Assembly (NCBI GenBank): GCA_902800255.1
Contig: CADCDV010000011.1
Location: 1 to 8,541 of the forward strand
Direction: 5' to 3'
DNA: 8,541 bases
Source of the DNA: an uncultured Erysipelotrichaceae bacterium
Lineage (GTDB): Bacteria > Bacillota_I > Bacilli_A > RFN20 > CAG-826
Part shown: positions 5,574 to 8,541 of the stretch, one piece after another
How positions within the stretch are numbered: position 1 is the first letter of the stretch
Layout: the number at the start of each line of letters is the position of its first letter
Translations under genes and position numbers: made by a program
The notes under the pieces: model-generated
What the model was told of the DNA's origin: nothing
Seen by the model: only the letters and a program-made list of their open reading frames with translations
Databases searched by the model: none

Positions 5574-6257
5574 ATGGAAAGATTCATCACAGTCGCTATC
5601 GACGGTCCAGCTGCCGCTGGCAAAAGCACCATCGCCAAAAGAGTGGCGAAGCTTCTAAACTACACCTACCTCGATACTGGTGCGATGTACCGTGCCGTGA
5701 CCTATGCCGTCATCAAAGCGGGCCTTAACCCAGAGATCGAAGAAGAATCGGTCAAAGTCCTTCCAGGTCTCAAGATCGATCTTAAGGAAGATGGAACCGT
5801 TCTTTGCAATGACGAGGACGTCAGCAAGATCATCCGCGAGCCAGTCGTCTCAAGCAAAGTCAGCTACATCGCCGCGATGAAACCAATCCGTCTTGCCCTT
5901 GTCGATATGCAGCGCGAAATGGCCAACAGCAAGAATGTTATTCTTGATGGCCGTGACATCGGAACTTATGTCCTTCCAAACGCCGATGTGAAGATTTTCC
6001 AAATCGCTTCTGTTGAATGTCGTGCCAAACGTAGATATATTGAGAACCTTGAGAAAGGGATTCCATCCACTCTCGAGGAAATCACCGAATCGGTGAAGAA
6101 GCGCGATTACATTGACTCTCATCGCGACTTCGCTCCACTTAGGAAGGCTGAGGATGCTGTCGAGATCGACACCTCAGACATGACCATTGAAGAGTCAGTC
6201 GACGCCGTCTTGGCCGTCATCAAAGAGAAAACAGGTATAGAGATTCCATGTCATTAG
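5574..6257 (+). CDS. cmk: Cytidylate kinase (CMP/dCMP kinase)
   Basis: Cmk phosphorylates CMP and dCMP with ATP, recycling pyrimidine nucleotides in the cytoplasm. The 227-residue protein fits the family (about 220-230). It has the P-loop GPAAAGKST (11-19), YLDTGAMYRAVT (32-43) for substrate binding, the CMP-specific insert between about 55 and 105, DGRDIGTYVLPNAD (125-138), and the lid region KKRDYIDSHRDFAPLRKAEDA (about 175-195) with its conserved arginines, followed by EIDTS. The start at 5574 is chosen over the in-frame codon at 5544 because the family sequence begins just before IDGP, and GAGGT at 5561-5565 sits at a suitable distance. The P-loop has Ala where the family often has Gly (GPAAAGK). 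The 3' end overlaps der by 10 bases, as part of one operon; cmk next to der is common in Bacillota. Confidence 0.96.
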   Translation: MERFITVAIDGPAAAGKSTIAKRVAKLLNYTYLDTGAMYRAVTYAVIKAGLNPEIEEESVKVLPGLKIDLKEDGTVLCNDEDVSKIIREPVVSSKVSYIAAMKPIRLALVDMQREMANSKNVILDGRDIGTYVLPNADVKIFQIASVECRAKRRYIENLEKGIPSTLEEITESVKKRDYIDSHRDFAPLRKAEDAVEIDTSDMTIEESVDAVLAVIKEKTGIEIPCH

Positions 6258-7555
6258 GCGTTTTAGCTTTAGTAGGCGCTCCATCCGCAGGAAAGAGCAC
6301 TATCTTCAACCGTATCGTCGGAGAACGCAAATCCATCGTTGAGCCAACCCCGGGCGTCACAAGAGATAGGATTTACGGCAAAGGCGTTTGGTTAACCAAA
6401 GAGTTCACTGTCATCGATACTGGCGGACTCACATCTTTTAACGTGCCTTTCCAAGACCTTATCAAAGCCCAAGCTGAAGTCGCTATCCAAGAAGCCGACA
6501 TCATCGCTTTCATTGTCGATGGCAATAAAGGCCTCACAAGCGACGACAGATATATCGCCAAGATGCTCAGAATGAGCGGAAAGCCAGTCGTCCTTGTCGT
6601 CAACAAGATCGATAACATCATCGAATACGGAAACACCGGGGAATTCTATTCCCTTGGCTTAGGTGACCCAATTGCTGTTTCCGGCGCCCATGGTATTGGC
6701 ATCGGTGACCTTCTCGACGAAGTCGTCAAGAAACTCCCAGAGAAAGAGGAACCAGATTATGGAGACGCAATCACTTTCTGTTTGATTGGTCGTCCAAACG
6801 TTGGCAAATCCTCTCTTTCGAATAGGCTTCTTGCCAGTGAAAGAACCTTAGTCTCCAATATCGCTGGAACAACCCGTGACTCAATCGACACCCCATTCAC
6901 AAGAGATGGGAAGAACTACGTCGTCATTGATACAGCTGGCTTAGTCAAACGCGGAAAGATCTTCGAAGCGATTGATAAATATGCCGCTTTAAGAGCCTTA
7001 GCCTCCATTGAGAGAAGTGAGATCGTTCTCCTTCTTATCAACGCAGAAGAAGGCATCATCGAACAGGATAAGCATGTCGTCGGATATGCTTGCGATAACC
7101 ATAAAGCCATCATCGTCGTGGTCAATAAGTGGGACGAAGGAAAGAAGAAGGGGCTCACCAAAGATGAGTTCACCAAAGAGATCAGGAAGCAGTTCAAGTT
7201 CTTAGAGTACGCTCCGATCCTATTCACCTCAGCCAAATCAGGACTTGGTTGCCAAGACATCCTTCCAAAGATCCTTGAGGTCCATGAAGCTTATAACCGC
7301 CGTATCCCAACCAATGTCTTGAATGACATCATCAGAGACGCCCAAGACCTTAATCCGGCCCCTGAGTTCAATCACGCCAGATTAAAGATCTCTTTCGCCA
7401 ATCAAAGTGCGGTCTGCCCGCCGACTTTCATCATGTTCTGCAACGCTCCGAAGTCAGCCCATTTCTCTTATACCAGGTATCTTGAGAACCAGATTAGGGC
7501 CGCCTACGACTTCGACGGAACCCCTGTGAACATTATTTACAGAGCGAAAAAATAA
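6248..7555 (+). CDS. der: Der (EngA), double-domain GTPase for 50S ribosome assembly
   Basis: Der carries two tandem GTPase domains and a KH-like C-terminal domain, and acts in maturation of the large ribosomal subunit. At 435 residues it is of normal length. Domain 1 has G1 GAPSAGKS (10-17), TPGVTRD (34-40), G3 DTGG (57-60) and G4 NKID (119-122). Domain 2 has G1 GRPNVGKS (181-188), GTTRDSIDTPF (207-217), G3 DTAG (228-231) and G4 NKWD (293-296). The KH-like domain spans about 350-435. The first P-loop departs from the usual GRPNVGKS in three positions (Arg, Asn, Val to Ala, Ser, Ala) but keeps Gly-Lys-Ser. The start overlaps the end of cmk by 10 bases. Only a weak AGG (6233-6235) precedes it, so translation is probably coupled to cmk. 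Confidence 0.96.
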   Translation: MSLGVLALVGAPSAGKSTIFNRIVGERKSIVEPTPGVTRDRIYGKGVWLTKEFTVIDTGGLTSFNVPFQDLIKAQAEVAIQEADIIAFIVDGNKGLTSDDRYIAKMLRMSGKPVVLVVNKIDNIIEYGNTGEFYSLGLGDPIAVSGAHGIGIGDLLDEVVKKLPEKEEPDYGDAITFCLIGRPNVGKSSLSNRLLASERTLVSNIAGTTRDSIDTPFTRDGKNYVVIDTAGLVKRGKIFEAIDKYAALRALASIERSEIVLLLINAEEGIIEQDKHVVGYACDNHKAIIVVVNKWDEGKKKGLTKDEFTKEIRKQFKFLEYAPILFTSAKSGLGCQDILPKILEVHEAYNRRIPTNVLNDIIRDAQDLNPAPEFNHARLKISFANQSAVCPPTFIMFCNAPKSAHFSYTRYLENQIRAAYDFDGTPVNIIYRAKK

Positions 7556-7595
7556 CTTTTTTCTTCTTTAATAAAAGGAAAATCGTAAATACAGC

Positions 7596-7621
7596 AACGA
7601 TGCCACTTTTAGTCGTTTTTT
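7596..7621 (+). terminator. Weak candidate terminator after der
   Basis: AACGA (7596-7600) pairs with TCGTT (7613-7617) around a 12-base loop, and the T-run continues to 7621. Five base pairs is short for a terminator. No better candidate follows der in this gap. Confidence 0.3.
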
Positions 7622-7667
7622 AGGCGAAAAAGCTCGATGAATACTAGATAATTTCCATTGTAAAGAA

Positions 7668-7681
7668 TGAAAGCCCTTTCA
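7668..7681. repeat. 14-nt palindrome upstream of the HU promoter
   Basis: TGAAAG and CTTTCA are exact reverse complements separated by CC. It lies about 60 bases upstream of the HU -35 box and could be a protein-binding site; nothing in the window says which protein. Confidence 0.4.
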
Positions 7682-7743
7682 CCAAATATCTACTAATTCT
7701 TCAAAAAAGCCGATGCTATCGAATAAATTATGACTTTTTGTTC

Positions 7744-7797
7744 TTGTCAAAGTTTTAAAAAGGTGTTAATTTTTTTATGACCATTTAGCAAAGGAGG
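7744..7797 (+). promoter_or_regulatory. HU promoter and ribosome binding site
   Basis: TTGTCA (7744-7749), a 17-base spacer and TAATTT (7767-7772) form the promoter, with initiation expected near 7779. A strong AGGAGG at 7792-7797 lies nine bases before the ATG at 7807, consistent with a highly translated gene. Confidence 0.7.
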
Positions 7798-7806
7798 AAT
7801 GTCCCA

Positions 7807-8079
7807 ATGAATAAAGCTGAATTAGTCGAAGCTGTTGCCGAAAAGGCTGAACTCTCGAAGAGAGACGCAGAAGCTGCCGTTGACGCCGTTCTCGAAGTCA
7901 TCGAAGCCGCTGTTGTTAAAGGTGAAGAAGTCAAACTTTCTGGCTTCGGTATCTTCTCAAAGAAAGCCCGCGCTGCCCGCGAGGGAACCAACCCATCCAA
8001 CCAGAAGAAGATCAAGATCCCAGCTTCCAACACCGTCGCTTTCAAGGTTTCCAAAGCCTTCAAAGAGAAACTCAACTAA
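7807..8079 (+). CDS. hup: HU-family DNA-binding protein
   Basis: HU is a small dimeric nucleoid protein that bends and compacts DNA. The 90 residues match the family exactly. The N-terminal helices (about 1-40) form the dimer core, followed by VKLSGFGIFSKKARAAREG (43-60, the HU signature) and the DNA-grasping arm with Asn62-Pro63, then IKIPAS (69-74) and FKVSKAFKEKLN. The tip is unusual. HU proteins nearly always carry Arg61-Asn62-Pro63, but here residue 61 is Thr, and the following residues (SNQKK) lack the common TG. Pro63, which wedges between base pairs, is kept. The gene stands alone with a promoter, a strong ribosome binding site and a terminator. It is the only HU gene seen here, but the genome may hold others. 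Confidence 0.95.
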   Translation: MNKAELVEAVAEKAELSKRDAEAAVDAVLEVIEAAVVKGEEVKLSGFGIFSKKARAAREGTNPSNQKKIKIPASNTVAFKVSKAFKEKLN

Positions 8080-8097
8080 GAATTTCTAATGACATCT

Positions 8098-8123
8098 AAG
8101 GCGGCCTACGGGTCGCCTTTTTT
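8098..8123 (+). terminator. Intrinsic terminator of the HU gene
   Basis: AAGGCGGCC (8098-8106) pairs with GGTCGCCTT (8111-8119) with one G-U, closed by a TACG tetraloop and followed by a T-run ending at 8123. This is a strong hairpin 19 bases after the HU stop codon. Confidence 0.93.
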
Positions 8124-8130
8124 ATTGCCT

Positions 8131-8166
8131 TTAACACTTTCGGTGTTATAGGATAGAATTCCCCTA
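8131..8166 (+). promoter_or_regulatory. cca promoter, predicted to give a leaderless mRNA
   Basis: TTAACA (8131-8136), an exact 17-base spacer and TAGAAT (8154-8159) lie in the only 42 bases available after the HU terminator. The usual seven-base step from the -10 box reaches A8166, the first base of the cca ATG. The -35 box is part of a hairpin-capable repeat, TAACAC/GTGTTA (8132-8137 with 8143-8148). An AGGAT at 8150-8154 would be upstream of that start point and therefore not in the mRNA. Confidence 0.65.
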
Positions 8167-8541
8167 TGAGAATTGAGGCCTTTGATTTCCTAAAAGATCT
8201 TTTTCGCAAAAACGGTTTCCGCCTATATGTCGTAGGAGGGACCGTCAGGGATTTTCTTTTGGGCAAAGAGATCACCGACCTCGACTTCGTCACTGATGCC
8301 ACGCCAGAAGACGAGATGAAGTTCATCCCGGAAGGGGACTTCACCTTCAAGAAATTCGGTGCTGTCCGTTATCCTTTCAAAGGAAAGCACATCGATATCA
8401 CGACTCTTAGGCAAGAAGGGGAATACAACGATTCCCGTCATCCATCGAACGTCATCTTCGTGAAAGATCCGAAACTCGACTATGTGAGAAGAGACTTCAC
8501 GGTCAACGCGATGTATATTGATGAGGATTACAAGGTAATCG
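8166..8541 (+). CDS. cca: tRNA nucleotidyltransferase (CCA-adding)/poly(A) polymerase family, 3'-truncated by the window edge
   Basis: The family adds CCA to tRNA 3' ends, or A tails to RNA, with the same class II head domain. The first 125 residues are visible. They contain YVVGGTVRDFLLG (21-33, nucleotide-binding GG), the catalytic DLD (38-40) in TDLDFVTDATPE, a further acidic residue in HIDITTLR (Asp77), and RRDFTVNAMY (108-117), which binds the incoming nucleotide. The head domain looks intact and the rest lies beyond position 8541. The ATG is chosen because the family sequence begins about 15-20 residues before the VGG motif and no earlier in-frame start fits between the HU terminator and this point. 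In Bacillota a single gene of this type is usually the CCA enzyme; the poly(A) polymerase alternative cannot be excluded from the head alone. Confidence 0.9.
   Translation, partial: MRIEAFDFLKDLFRKNGFRLYVVGGTVRDFLLGKEITDLDFVTDATPEDEMKFIPEGDFTFKKFGAVRYPFKGKHIDITTLRQEGEYNDSRHPSNVIFVKDPKLDYVRRDFTVNAMYIDEDYKVI

Larger units (their letters stand above)
7556..7806. other. 250-bp AT-rich intergenic gap between der and the HU gene
   Basis: No credible protein gene is seen on either strand. The first third holds a weak terminator candidate and the last 65 bases hold the HU promoter and leader. The middle contains the palindrome TGAAAG-CC-CTTTCA (7668-7681), and AAGAAT (7663-7668) is repeated inverted as ATTCTT (7696-7701). 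A small RNA here cannot be excluded, but no known RNA family was recognised. Confidence 0.6.

Noticed and set aside
7690..7790. Minus-strand reading frame of about 27 codons ending in EELVDIW
   Set aside because: It has no ATG start, no ribosome site and only a poorly spaced promoter; this length is expected by chance.
7799..7810. Three-codon mini-ORF ATG-TCC-CAA-TGA overlapping the HU start
   Set aside because: Its ATG is one base from the AGGAGG, too close for initiation, so it is unlikely to be a coupled leader peptide.
1..8541. Possible parS sites (TGTTTCACGTGAAACA-like) for the ParB
   Set aside because: No close match was found by eye. The nearest fragment, GGTTTCACTG near 1191, is half a site within mnmG. 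The 7668-7681 palindrome has the arms in the opposite order.
1..8541. Insertion sequences, prophage, toxin-antitoxin or defence genes, CRISPR repeats, tRNA or rRNA
   Set aside because: None seen. No terminal inverted repeats with a transposase, no regularly spaced repeats and no tRNA-like cloverleaf were noticed in the intergenic regions.

Overview
The window is a stretch of ordinary bacterial chromosome. It most resembles the origin-proximal region of a Bacillota (Firmicutes) genome, possibly an anaerobic, Mollicutes- or Erysipelotrichia-like lineage. The reasons are the order mnmG-rsmG-parA-parB, an FMN riboswitch in front of a RibU-type ECF riboflavin S component, a clostridial-type 4Fe-4S ferredoxin, and cmk-der-HU further on. 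TGG encodes Trp and TGA ends at least two genes (mnmG, parB), so the code is standard rather than mycoplasmal. The placement is inference; no ribosomal RNA is present to fix it.

Layout. Positions 1-2272 hold the end of mnmG and all of rsmG, overlapping by 4 bases: one tRNA- and one rRNA-modification enzyme. A hairpin over the rsmG stop codon probably ends this unit. parA and parB follow (2335-3919), overlapping by 14 bases. A strong promoter with a 17-nt palindrome in its spacer then drives an FMN aptamer, an attenuator hairpin and ribU (4116-4898). A bidirectional terminator separates ribU from a 58-aa ferredoxin on the minus strand (4951-5127). A divergent intergenic region leads to a plus-strand group of a small tail-anchored membrane protein, cmk and der (5269-7555). 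After a 250-bp AT-rich gap come an HU gene with its own promoter and terminator (7807-8079) and the start of a CCA-adding enzyme/poly(A) polymerase family gene (8166 to the window end).

Working together. The genes are mostly core functions: tRNA wobble modification, 16S rRNA methylation, chromosome segregation, CMP/dCMP phosphorylation, ribosome assembly (Der), nucleoid packing (HU) and probably tRNA 3'-end maturation. RibU imports riboflavin under control of its end product FMN. The ferredoxin points to an anaerobic redox metabolism.

What merits a second look is mainly regulatory or in single residues. parA and cca lack a usable Shine-Dalgarno sequence and have a -10-like hexamer ending exactly 7 bases before the ATG, suggesting leaderless mRNAs. 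The ribU attenuator carries the ribosome binding site in its 3' arm. ParB has degenerate CTP-pocket motifs, HU has Thr in place of the Arg of its Arg-Asn-Pro tip, and Der has an altered first P-loop. I found no mobile element, CRISPR array, tRNA or rRNA, and no convincing undescribed multi-gene system.
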